64,000 nucleotides of DNA, from assembly GCF_001499905.1 (NCBI RefSeq), contig NZ_LQIS01000004.1:1-64000 (forward strand), given 5' to 3'. The translations under genes were made by a program, and so were the position numbers. How positions within the stretch are numbered: position 1 is the stretch's first letter; each line of letters starts with the position of its first letter. Source of the DNA: Mycobacterium sp. GA-1285 (GTDB taxonomy: Bacteria; Actinomycetota; Actinomycetes; Mycobacteriales; Mycobacteriaceae). Below the pieces are notes generated by a model, which made no database searches, was not told the DNA's origin, and saw only the letters and a list, made by a program, of their open reading frames with translations. Of this stretch, positions 29,210-37,226 are shown in pieces.

Positions 29210-29842
29210 TCACCCCTGCCCGTCGATGCTCATCAAGTGGGCGAACCGACCGACGAAGTGGCTCGGATAGGGACCCAATCCCACGTTGGACGTCCACTCC
29301 GCAGCCGCGTCCGGATGATCGATCCACTGCCGAGCCGCGGTTTCATCCTCGATCTCCTGCAGGATCATGACTTCCTGCCCGTCGTCGAGCGCGCGGTAGA
29401 CCCAGATCTTGCGCACTCCGCCGCGCTTGAAGCGTTCGACACCGTCGTGGATCTTGACCATCAACGCCGACACGTCCTCCACCGACGACATGACGCCCAC
29501 GACCACCCGGCCGACGTGGTCGGCGGGTGATGGCGGGTAGAGGTCGACCTTTTCGACCACTTCGCCGCCGAAGATCGGCGGGATGTCGTCGACTCCGGCG
29601 ATGTCGAACCACTCGAAGACCGCCGATGACCGAAGGACGTCGCGAATGGACCGCGCATTGCGAATTCCAATTGTCACGAGAACTCGGTTCGGCTCCCAGA
29701 TCGACTCATACACGACGACATGGTGAGCGCCGATTGATTGCAGATTATCGCGGCGCTTCTTCAGCCATTTCCACATTCGCTCGACGTCGGCGACGCGAAA
29801 ATCGCACGCCAAAATCAATGAGTGCAAGTCGTACTGACCCAT
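29210..29842 (-). CDS. Conserved hypothetical protein linked to bacterioferritin
   Basis: A 210-residue soluble protein starting MGQYDLHSLILACDFRVADVERMWKWLKKRR, behind a GGGAAGA ribosome site. The first half has ferredoxin-like strands (VVVYESIWEPNRVLVTIGI, FEWFDIAGVDDIPPIFGGE). The second half repeats the pattern (VGRVVVGVMSSVEDVSALMVKI, VMILQEIEDETAARQWIDHP), so it may be a double ABM/dimeric-barrel protein. No function is known to me. Position matches Rv1874, next to bfrA. Divergence from bfrA across IdeR-like boxes suggests an iron-related role; this is inference. Confidence 0.75.
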   Translation of the reverse strand: MGQYDLHSLILACDFRVADVERMWKWLKKRRDNLQSIGAHHVVVYESIWEPNRVLVTIGIRNARSIRDVLRSSAVFEWFDIAGVDDIPPIFGGEVVEKVDLYPPSPADHVGRVVVGVMSSVEDVSALMVKIHDGVERFKRGGVRKIWVYRALDDGQEVMILQEIEDETAARQWIDHPDAAAEWTSNVGLGPYPSHFVGRFAHLMSIDGQG

Positions 29843-29878
29843 CGATTCTTCCCGTCTCGCCCGCGCCGTCTGCATTGG

Positions 29879-29897
29879 TTAGCGGAGTCTAACCTTA
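29879..29897 (+). promoter_or_regulatory. IdeR-like iron box 1
   Basis: TTAGCGGAGTCTAACCTTA matches 14 of 19 positions of the IdeR consensus TTAGGTTAGGCTAACCTAA. It lies in the shared region between the gene starting at 29842 (minus) and bfrA (30084). In M. tuberculosis, IdeR activates bfrA through such boxes. Confidence 0.75.
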
Positions 29898-29898
29898 C

Positions 29899-29917
29899 TT
29901 AGCCTAGGCAGTCCAGA
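29899..29917 (+). promoter_or_regulatory. IdeR-like iron box 2
   Basis: TTAGCCTAGGCAGTCCAGA matches 12 of 19 consensus positions. It is placed 20 bp (two helical turns) from box 1, the tandem layout expected for cooperative IdeR binding upstream of bfrA. Confidence 0.6.
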
Positions 29918-30083
29918 CTAGGCCCCGGATCTGCGCCTCGAGACGCCGGAGTGGTTTAGGATCCAGCCGAGAACGCGAGGCGCGCATCGTTTAAAGCGCG
30001 CTTCTACGCCGTAACTGCACTAGCGTGGAAGGTGCACGACCGACAGCGAATCTTCGACCAGCCCCAAGTGCCTAGGAGCCATC

Positions 30084-30569
30084 ATGCAAGGCGATCCGGA
30101 CGTCCTGAAGCTGCTCAACGAGCAATTGACAAGCGAATTGACGGCCATTAATCAGTATTTCCTGCATTCGAAGATGCAGGCGAATTGGGGCTTCACCGAA
30201 CTCGCTGAGTACACGCGTAAAGAGTCGTTCGAGGAAATGAATCACGCGGAGGACATAACCAACCGGATTCTCCTCCTGGATGGTCTACCGAACTATCAGC
30301 GGCTGTTCTCGCTGCGGATCGGCCAGACCCTGCGTGAGCAGTTCGAGGCCGACCTTGCGATCGAGTACGAGGTACTCGAGCGCCTCCGCCCGGGCATCAT
30401 CATGTGCCGCGAGAAGGGCGACGCCACCTCGGCCACGTTGCTCGAGAAGATCCTCAACAACGAGGAAGACCACATCGACTACCTGGAGACGCAGCTGCAA
30501 CTGATGGACAAGCTGGGCGAGGAACTCTACTCGGCACAGTGCGTGTCGCGCCCGCCGACGTCGCTGTAG
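30084..30569 (+). CDS. bfrA: Bacterioferritin (haem-containing ferritin)
   Basis: 161 residues forming a four-helix ferritin that oxidises and stores iron in a 24-mer. All ferroxidase ligands are present: Glu18, Glu51, His54, Glu94, Glu127 and His130. Met52 (SFEEMNHAE), the inter-subunit haem ligand that defines bacterioferritin, is also there. The C-terminus is the usual short tail. It lies 167-205 bp after the iron boxes and opposite bfd, giving a storage-plus-release locus. Confidence 0.96.
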   Translation: MQGDPDVLKLLNEQLTSELTAINQYFLHSKMQANWGFTELAEYTRKESFEEMNHAEDITNRILLLDGLPNYQRLFSLRIGQTLREQFEADLAIEYEVLERLRPGIIMCREKGDATSATLLEKILNNEEDHIDYLETQLQLMDKLGEELYSAQCVSRPPTSL

Positions 30570-30619
30570 CGCACCCACCTTTCGCCGACCGCGCCCTCTC
30601 GCGGCTCGCGCACCCTATT

Positions 30620-30666
30620 CCCATGTGGCGCGAGTTCCCATGTGGCGCGACTCCCATGTGGCGCGA
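30620..30666 (+). repeat. Three direct copies of CCCATGTGGCGCGA
   Basis: Identical 14-mers at 30620-30633, 30637-30650 and 30653-30666, spaced 17 and 16 bp, lie between bfrA and the MFS gene. Nothing codes here. They could be an array of protein-binding sites or a small replication-slippage array. Confidence 0.85.
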
Positions 30667-30701
30667 GGGTGCGGGTTTGCACACGACACGCCGCGCTTTT
30701 T

Positions 30702-30738
30702 CAGCGTTTTATGCACGGTCGTACAGCGTTTTGTGCAC
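30702..30738 (+). promoter_or_regulatory. Pair of 15-bp direct repeats upstream of the MFS gene
   Basis: CAGCGTTTTATGCAC (30702-30716) and CAGCGTTTTGTGCAC (30724-30738) differ at one base and start 22 bp apart, about two helical turns. They lie 87-123 bp before the GTG at 30825. This is a plausible operator for control of the exporter; the regulator is unknown. Confidence 0.55.
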
Positions 30739-30824
30739 CCCCGCAGGGGCAAACCTCTCCCGGTACGTAACTTCCATAGCCTTTCTAACGATATGGCTGA
30801 CGAGTTCGCATCGGAAGGGAAGCA

Positions 30825-32876
30825 GTGACGAGTCAGGCCACGACAACGGCCGCCGATCCAGCCGCCGGCAGTCCGGAGATCGGCCCGCGGCGCCGCAACG
30901 CCATTTTCGTCGCGGTGCTGCTCGGGATGCTGCTCGCCGCGCTGGACCAGACGATCGTGGCAACCGCCCTGCCGACAGTGGTCGCAGACCTCGGCGGTGC
31001 GGGCCACCAGTCCTGGGTGGTGACCAGCTACCTGCTGGCGTCCACGATCGTCACGGCAGTCGTCGGCAAGCTGGGTGACCTGTTCGGCCGCAAGACGGTA
31101 TTCGGCGTCGCCGTGATGTTCTTCTTGGCCGGCTCGGTGCTGTGCGGTATGGCCGGTTCGATGACCATGCTCGTCGCGTCCCGGGCACTGCAGGGCGTCG
31201 GCGGCGGCGCCATCATGGTCACGGCAATGGCGTTGATCGGTGAGGTCATCCCGCTACGCGACCGCGGTCGCTACCAGGGCGCCCTCGGCGCGGTGTTCGG
31301 CGTCACCACCGTGATCGGCCCGCTGCTCGGCGGATTCTTCACCGACCACCTCACCTGGCGCTGGGCGTTCTGGATCAACGTACCGGTCGCACTGGTGGTG
31401 CTCGCCGTCGCGGCCGTGACAATCCCGCCGCTGGCGAAATCCGGGAAGGCCGTCATCGACTACGCGGGCATCGTCTTCGTCGGACTGGGCGCCTCCGGAC
31501 TGACGTTGGCCACGAGTTGGGGTGGCAGCACGTATCCCTGGTCGTCGGCCACCATCATCGCGTTGTTCGTAGGCTCGGTCGCTGCGCTGGCCGTCTTCGT
31601 GTGGGTGGAACTTCGTGCTGCCGAACCGATCCTGCCGATCCGGCTGTTCACCAGCCCCGTGTTCACCGTGTGTTGCATCCTCGGGTTCATCGTGGGCTTC
31701 GCGATGCTGGGCGCCTTGACGTTCCTGCCGACGTTCATGCAGTTCGTCAACGGCGTCTCGGCGACGACGTCGGGTCTTCGCACGCTGCCCATGGTCGCGG
31801 GCATGCTGATCACCTCGGTCGGCAGCGGCCAGATCGTCGGTCGCACCGGCAGATACCGAATCTTCCCGATCGTTGGGACCGCGACCATGGCGGTTGCCTT
31901 CCTGTTGCTGTCCGGTATGAACGCCGCGACGCCTACCTGGAGACAGTCGCTGTACCTGTTCATTCTCGGTGCTGGGATCGGACTGTGTATGCAGGTGCTC
32001 GTGCTCGTCGTGCAGAACACCTCGAGCTTCAGCGACCTCGGAGTGGCCACATCGGGCGTCACCTTCTTCCGCACCATCGGAAGCTCTTTCGGCGCAGCGA
32101 TTTTCGGGAGCCTGTTCGCCAACTTCCTCGCGAGCCGGATCGGACCCGCGCTGGCCGCCAGCGGTGCGCCGCCGCGCGCAGCGGAGTCGCCGCAGGCGCT
32201 TCACATGCTGAGCCCGCAGATGGCCGCGCCGATCATCGACGCCTACGCCGACTCGCTGGGTCGGGTGTTCCTGTGCGCGGTGCCCGTGGCGGTGGTCGGC
32301 TTCGTCGTCTCACTGTTCCTCAAAGAGGTGCAGCTGCGCGAGGTGGAGACGGTGTCGGCCTCGGACCTGGGTGAAGGCTTCGGCATGCCGCGCACCGAAT
32401 CACCCGAGAAAATCCTCGAAGTGGCCGTCGGCCGGCTGTTCCGCGACTCGCCGGAGATCCGACTGCGCAGCCTGGCCCGCGAACCCGGATGTGACCTTGA
32501 TGTCAGCCAGATGTGGGCACTGCTTCAGATCTACCGGCAGAACCAGGTATTCGGCTCGGCAACGCTGAGCGACATCGCCGAACGGCTCCGTGTGCCGTAC
32601 GAGATCATCGAGCCGACGTTCGACGATCTGGTGCGACGCGGGCTGGCGCTTCGCACCGACGAGCGGCTCTGGCTGACCCAGAACGGGATCCGGGAGGTCG
32701 ACGCCATCTCGACGGCGATCGTGGGCCGCATCGTCGAGAAGTTGGCCACCTCACCGTCCTTCGAAGGGCGCCCGGACCGGTTCCAGGTCGAGGCCGCGCT
32801 GGAGCGCATCGCACACCGAATGCTGCTGCAGCGCGACTGGACCGACGACCGCGCCCAACTGGTCACCACCGGCTGA
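30825..32876 (+). CDS. MFS DHA2-type (14-TM) drug exporter with C-terminal winged-helix-like domain
   Basis: 683 residues. Residues about 25-520 form an EmrB/QacA-type major-facilitator exporter with 14 predicted helices: LDQTIVATALPTVVADLGG (motif D1), GKLGDLFGRK (motif A), QGVGGGAIM and GPLLGGFFTD (motif C). Unlike standard family members (about 500 aa), a cytoplasmic tail of about 150 residues follows. It has a winged-helix look (LYRQ-like helix, GSATLSDIAERLRVPYEIIE, DDLVRRGLALR, LWLTQNG). The Rv1877 family has the same length. GTG 30825 has a GGAAGGGAAG site. The exported compound is unknown. Confidence 0.88.
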   Translation: MTSQATTTAADPAAGSPEIGPRRRNAIFVAVLLGMLLAALDQTIVATALPTVVADLGGAGHQSWVVTSYLLASTIVTAVVGKLGDLFGRKTVFGVAVMFFLAGSVLCGMAGSMTMLVASRALQGVGGGAIMVTAMALIGEVIPLRDRGRYQGALGAVFGVTTVIGPLLGGFFTDHLTWRWAFWINVPVALVVLAVAAVTIPPLAKSGKAVIDYAGIVFVGLGASGLTLATSWGGSTYPWSSATIIALFVGSVAALAVFVWVELRAAEPILPIRLFTSPVFTVCCILGFIVGFAMLGALTFLPTFMQFVNGVSATTSGLRTLPMVAGMLITSVGSGQIVGRTGRYRIFPIVGTATMAVAFLLLSGMNAATPTWRQSLYLFILGAGIGLCMQVLVLVVQNTSSFSDLGVATSGVTFFRTIGSSFGAAIFGSLFANFLASRIGPALAASGAPPRAAESPQALHMLSPQMAAPIIDAYADSLGRVFLCAVPVAVVGFVVSLFLKEVQLREVETVSASDLGEGFGMPRTESPEKILEVAVGRLFRDSPEIRLRSLAREPGCDLDVSQMWALLQIYRQNQVFGSATLSDIAERLRVPYEIIEPTFDDLVRRGLALRTDERLWLTQNGIREVDAISTAIVGRIVEKLATSPSFEGRPDRFQVEAALERIAHRMLLQRDWTDDRAQLVTTG

Positions 32877-32890
32877 CTCTGCGGGTCCAG

Positions 32891-32910
32891 AACTAGAACG
32901 TGTTCCAATT
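32891..32910 (-). promoter_or_regulatory. KstR-type operator before the CMD-family gene
   Basis: Reverse strand reads AATTGGAACACGTTCTAGTT, containing a perfect TnnAACnnGTTnnA core. It ends 28 bp before the ATG at 32938. It is the same extended sequence found at 57040 and 59390. Confidence 0.7.
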
Positions 32911-32937
32911 CGACGTCGTCGGGCGTACGATGCCGCC

Positions 32938-33420
32938 ATGAGTCGAATCGGGGAGTTCGCCGACGATGACGCTGCCGCCTGGGTGACGAAGTCGCCGGAT
33001 ATCGGCATCGCGATGGCCGGCTTCACCAAAGCGGTCTACACGAAGAACCGCCTGCCGATGCGGGTACGCGAACTGGCACGGATGGTCATCGCTTTGGACA
33101 ACGAATGCGTCGTGTGCCAGAACACCCGCGACTCCGAGGGTCTGGCCGCCGGCGTCGACGAGGACCTCTACGACCACGCCGCCGAATGGCGAACGTGGCC
33201 AGGCTTCAGCGCGCAGGAGCGGATCGCCGCCGAGTTCGCCGAACGCTTCGCCGGCGACCACACCGGTCTGCGCGACGACGAGGATTTCTGGCAGCGCTGC
33301 CGCGAGCACTTCACCGACGAACTGCTCACCGACCTGGCGCTGTCGTGTGCGATGTGGCTCGGCATGGGCCGCATGTTGCGCACGCTCGACATCGGCCAAA
33401 GTTGCAAGATCACGCTGTAG
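32938..33420 (+). CDS. Carboxymuconolactone decarboxylase (AhpD-like) family protein
   Basis: A 160-residue all-helical protein. The CMD motif is RELARMVIALDNECVVCQNTR, with a CxxC pair that in AhpD-type members is redox-active. Full decarboxylases of aromatic degradation lack such a pair, so a peroxidase/thiol role or an unknown one is more likely. The KstR-type operator 28 bp upstream suggests induction by sterols. glnA3 begins 20 bases after its stop. Confidence 0.85.
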   Translation: MSRIGEFADDDAAAWVTKSPDIGIAMAGFTKAVYTKNRLPMRVRELARMVIALDNECVVCQNTRDSEGLAAGVDEDLYDHAAEWRTWPGFSAQERIAAEFAERFAGDHTGLRDDEDFWQRCREHFTDELLTDLALSCAMWLGMGRMLRTLDIGQSCKITL

Positions 33421-33440
33421 GTCCCGACGGGGCGAGCACA

Positions 33441-34811
33441 ATGGCTGTCGTGAATTCAGTGGCAGCCAAACCGCTCGCGGCGGCGGCGATCGCCCAACTC
33501 GAGGCCGACGGGGTTGCGACCCTCATCGGCACGGTGGTCAACGCGGCCGGCCTCACGCTCGCCAAGACCGTGCCGCTGCGCCGGATGGGCACCTTTGCGC
33601 ATCCCGGTCTCGGGGCCAGCCCCGTGTGGCACGTATTCGCCATCGACCAGAGCGGAATCGTCTTCGGCGGTGATATCGGCGTGGTGGGGGACCAACGGAT
33701 CCGGATCGACCTCGGCGCACTGCGCATCCTCGGCGACGGATTGGCCTGGGCGCCAGGGAACTTCTTCAACGAGGACGGTACGCCCGATGCCTACTGCACC
33801 CGCGGCGCGCTCAGCCGGGTAGCGGATCGGTTGTCCGATGCGGGAATCGACACGGTCGTGGGCCACGAGATGGAGTTCGTGCTCGTCGGCCCCGACGGCA
33901 GCCGGTTGCCGTCGCACCTCTGGGCCCAATACGGCCTGGCCGGGGTCCTGGAGTTCGAAGGGTTCGTGCGCGACGTCACCGACGCGGCAACCGCATCAGG
34001 CGTCGCGATCGAACAGTTTCACCCCGAGTACGGCATCAACCAGTTCGAGATCTCGCTTGCCCCACTGCCGCCCGTTGCCGCCGCCGATGCACTCGTGCTG
34101 ATGCGAATCATCATCGGCCGGGTCGCGCGGCAGCACGGGATGCGGGTGAGCCTGTCGCCTGTGCCGTTTGCGGGGGAGGTCGGATCGGGTTCGCATCAAC
34201 ACTTCTCAATGAAGCGCGGCGATACCCCGCTGTTCTCCGACGGTGACGGCGTCAACGGGCTGACACCCGAGGGAGAGTCGGCGGTGGCCGGGTTACTCGC
34301 CGGACTGCCCGAGGCTCAGGGTGTGCTGGCCGGCTCCGTGGTGTCCGGCCAGCGCATGCAGCTCGGTCACTGGTCGGGCGCTTCGGTCTGCTGGGGTACC
34401 GAGAACCGGGAGGCGGCAGTGCGTTTCGTGATCGACGGCGTCGGCAACCCGTTGGGAGCCAACGTCGAAGTCAAGGTCGTCGATCCGTCTGCCAACCCGT
34501 ACTTGGCGACGGCGGCGATCCTCGGACTCACCCTCGACGGGATCGAGCGCAAGCTGACACCTCCGCCGGAGACGACGGTCGATCCCGCGACGCTGACCGA
34601 TGAGCAGCGACAGCGGGGCGGCATCGTGACGATGGTCCAGAACCAGTCCGAGGCGGTCGAAGCACTCGAGAGCTCCTCGCTCATGCGGGCCATCCTCGGC
34701 GATGCGGTCGTCGAGTCCGTGGTGGCGGTGCGTCGCTACGAGCACGAGAACTTCGGCGGCCTCAGCGCCGAGGATGCTGCCGACAAGTTCCGGTTAGCCT
34801 GGAGCGTATAA
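33441..34811 (+). CDS. glnA3: Glutamine synthetase-like enzyme
   Basis: 456 residues of the GS superfamily. The metal/glutamate motifs are VGHEMEFVLVGPDG, HPEYGINQFEISLAP, the ATP-site GSGSHQHFSM and the arginine-rich ENREAAVRFV. The sequence diverges from GlnA1 and lacks a typical adenylylation loop that I can see. Order MFS (Rv1877-like) then this gene matches glnA3 (Rv1878). Characterised Streptomyces GlnA3 is a gamma-glutamylpolyamine synthetase, so polyamine or other amine glutamylation is more likely than ammonia assimilation. Confidence 0.88.
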   Translation: MAVVNSVAAKPLAAAAIAQLEADGVATLIGTVVNAAGLTLAKTVPLRRMGTFAHPGLGASPVWHVFAIDQSGIVFGGDIGVVGDQRIRIDLGALRILGDGLAWAPGNFFNEDGTPDAYCTRGALSRVADRLSDAGIDTVVGHEMEFVLVGPDGSRLPSHLWAQYGLAGVLEFEGFVRDVTDAATASGVAIEQFHPEYGINQFEISLAPLPPVAAADALVLMRIIIGRVARQHGMRVSLSPVPFAGEVGSGSHQHFSMKRGDTPLFSDGDGVNGLTPEGESAVAGLLAGLPEAQGVLAGSVVSGQRMQLGHWSGASVCWGTENREAAVRFVIDGVGNPLGANVEVKVVDPSANPYLATAAILGLTLDGIERKLTPPPETTVDPATLTDEQRQRGGIVTMVQNQSEAVEALESSSLMRAILGDAVVESVVAVRRYEHENFGGLSAEDAADKFRLAWSV

Positions 34812-34846
34812 GTTTTCGCGTTATGTGGCCGTCTGCTGCCGTGGAG

Positions 34847-35290
34847 TCACACCATGCCAGTGGCGTCGAACACCCATGACATGTCCGCGTTCGCGAAGTC
34901 CTCCATCCACGTGGGCGGCGCGTTGTTGGCCAGCGCGCCCATGTCCCAATAGTCCTTCCACAACGTGATCTTGCCGTCCTCGACGCGATGCACGCTGACG
35001 AACTGAAGCACAGCCGATTCACCGGTGGCCCAATGCCATTCCTCGGAATGCTCGTACATCACGTCGGTACCGTTGTCGACCAGCAACCCAGTGAAGTTCT
35101 CGTACGAGGCCAGCGGCTCCAAGCCGATCTTAAGCCGCTTGACGATGTCCTCCGGCCCGCGCGCAGCGGCCGTCGGACCTACCGGCATGTCGAGGTAGAT
35201 GCAGTCGTCGGACAGAAAGGTCTTGACCGCCTCCCAGTCACGCGCCGACAGCGCCTTCCACATCCCGAGAACCGTATCCTCAATCGACAC
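34847..35290 (-). CDS. Limonene-epoxide-hydrolase/SnoaL-like protein
   Basis: A 147-residue NTF2-fold protein. The pattern WKALSARDWEAVKTFLSDDC at the start and DGKITLWKDYWDMGAL at the end resembles limonene-1,2-epoxide hydrolases, with acidic residues near DMP and KDYWD. It could hydrate epoxides or be a SnoaL-like cyclase or isomerase. The GTG start at 35290 overlaps the end of the amidohydrolase gene by 11 bases, so the pair is coupled. Confidence 0.72.
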   Translation of the reverse strand: MSIEDTVLGMWKALSARDWEAVKTFLSDDCIYLDMPVGPTAAARGPEDIVKRLKIGLEPLASYENFTGLLVDNGTDVMYEHSEEWHWATGESAVLQFVSVHRVEDGKITLWKDYWDMGALANNAPPTWMEDFANADMSWVFDATGMV

Positions 35291-37130
35291 TGGCCAATTC
35301 ACCTTCCTGCTCGACAAGCGCGGGCGCCTTGTGCGCGGCGCGCAGGAACCGTCCGGTTCGGCGTCGGCCGACGAGGTCGGTCGGTTTGCCGTCGAGGAAC
35401 ACCGCGCGGCCGCTGACGAACACACCCGAGACCGTGTCGTCGTTGCGGTTGACCATGCGGGACAGCCCGCCGTACTGGTCGACACGCGCTTCGGCGTAAC
35501 GGTCCAACGAGTCGTCGAGGTGCGCGGGGTCCACGATCACGACGTCGGCCCGGTCACCGATACGCAGGTGGCCGGCATCCAGGCGATACCAGTCGGCCAG
35601 CTCACCGGTGAGTCGGTGCACGGCGTGTTCGACCGTCATGAATGGCTTGCCGGCTTGTTCGGCGCTGTACACGTGGCGCAGGAAACGCAAACCCATGTTG
35701 TAGAAGGCCATGTTTCGCAGGTGCGCACCGGCGTCGGAAAAGCCCATTTGGATGCCGGAATCGGTCGCGAGCTTCTTGAGCACCTCTGGTCGATGGTTGG
35801 AAATCGTGGTGCGCCAGCGCAGCGCGGTACCGTGTTCGAGTACCAGATCGAGGAAGGCGTCGACGGGGTGCGCGCCGCCGCGGTCCTGACCGACCTGACC
35901 GAACGACTTGCCGACGATGGAAGCGTCCGGGCAGGCGACGATTTCGGCGTCGAAGAAGTCGCGCTGCCACACCCGGATTCCGAGCTTGCTCTCGTACTCC
36001 TTGCGGAACCTGCGCCGGTAGGCCGCGTCACGCATGAGCTCGTTGCGCTCGACCTCGTCGCGCAGGTGTAGCGCCGCCGCACCCGCGCCGAACTCCTCGA
36101 AGACCACGAGATCGATGCCGTCGGCGTAGACCTCGAACGGGACCGGCAGATGCTGCCAACGGAAGTTGCCGCCGAGCTTGGTGACCAGTCGGGCGGCCGG
36201 GCCCAGCGCGTGGATGCTGTAGGGATTCGATTTCACGTCCGCGGCCGACAACAGGCTGGTCTTGAGCGGGTTGCGGAGGAGGCCCAGCGACTGCACCAGC
36301 TGCGAGGCGAGATTGAGCGGGTTCTGAATGTCGGGGCCCGACTGCAGGATTCGGCCGGTGCGACGCAGCAGTGCCTTCAGCCGACGCAGTTCGTGCGGTT
36401 TGGCGTAGGTCGACGGAAGAGTCCTCGATCGGCACACGTCACCGTCGAGCTTGTCGAAAAGCAGTTGTTGCGAAGACATTCCGACGAAGCCGGCCTCGAG
36501 CGCCTCGGACAGCCAGCGCTCCATCTGAGCTTGCTCGGCCTTGTCCGGACACACGTCTTGCCGCGTGGCGCGATCGAGTCCCATTGTCGCGGCGCGCATA
36601 TCGGAGTGTCCGATGAAGGCCGCGATGTTGGGGCCCAGTGGCCGAGACTCCAGCGCCTGGATGTACTCCTCGCAGTTCGTCCAGGTCTTGTGCTGTTCGA
36701 CCGCGGTGATCACGTGTTCGCGCGGTATCGCCTCCACCCGACCGAAGATGTCGCCGGCGTCGCTGGCGTCGACGTGCACCGTCGACAGTGAACAGGACCC
36801 GAGCATCACCGTGGTCACACCGTGGCGCAGCGACTCCGCGAGCGCGGGACCGTTGAGCACCTCCACGTCATAGTGGGTGTGGATGTCGAGCATGCCGGGC
36901 AGGACCCACTTGCCGGTCGCGTCGATGATTTGCGGGCAACCGGACGCATCGAGATCGGTCGGGCTCACCGCCACCACGCGGCCCCCGCGGATGCCGAGGT
37001 TGCGGATCGCCGACGGGGCACCGGTGCCGTCGAACCAGCGTCCGTTGCGGATGATCGTGTCGTAGGGCACCCCGCCATAGAACAGCCCGGCGATTGCCAT
37101 GTCAACGAAATCGGTGAACAGATTCGTCAT
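35280..37130 (-). CDS. Amidohydrolase family (D-aminoacylase-like) enzyme
   Basis: A 616-residue metal-dependent hydrolase of the N-acyl-D-amino-acid deacylase/dihydroorotase type. It shows the beta-sandwich start YDTIIRNGRWFDGTGAP, metal motif DIHTHYDVE, GVTTVMLGSC, IGHSDMRA, and the late aspartate in FSDAGAHLRNMAFYN. The barrel is followed by RIGDRADVVIVDPAHL. ATG 37130 is preferred over an upstream frame extension. No signal peptide. The acyl-amide substrate is unknown. Confidence 0.87.
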   Translation of the reverse strand: MTNLFTDFVDMAIAGLFYGGVPYDTIIRNGRWFDGTGAPSAIRNLGIRGGRVVAVSPTDLDASGCPQIIDATGKWVLPGMLDIHTHYDVEVLNGPALAESLRHGVTTVMLGSCSLSTVHVDASDAGDIFGRVEAIPREHVITAVEQHKTWTNCEEYIQALESRPLGPNIAAFIGHSDMRAATMGLDRATRQDVCPDKAEQAQMERWLSEALEAGFVGMSSQQLLFDKLDGDVCRSRTLPSTYAKPHELRRLKALLRRTGRILQSGPDIQNPLNLASQLVQSLGLLRNPLKTSLLSAADVKSNPYSIHALGPAARLVTKLGGNFRWQHLPVPFEVYADGIDLVVFEEFGAGAAALHLRDEVERNELMRDAAYRRRFRKEYESKLGIRVWQRDFFDAEIVACPDASIVGKSFGQVGQDRGGAHPVDAFLDLVLEHGTALRWRTTISNHRPEVLKKLATDSGIQMGFSDAGAHLRNMAFYNMGLRFLRHVYSAEQAGKPFMTVEHAVHRLTGELADWYRLDAGHLRIGDRADVVIVDPAHLDDSLDRYAEARVDQYGGLSRMVNRNDDTVSGVFVSGRAVFLDGKPTDLVGRRRTGRFLRAAHKAPALVEQEGELASVD

Positions 37131-37226
37131 GTTGTCTACTTTGCGTGCTGACGTGCGCTTATTGGGCAATCAGCTGACTCCGTGGAAGGGCTCCAGCGTC
37201 GTCGGGATCAGGGCATACTCGCTGGG

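Noticed and set aside
31254..32204. 316-codon minus-strand frame inside the MFS gene
   Set aside because: No domain, Arg/Glu/Asp-rich shadow composition; the MFS frame carries all conserved motifs.
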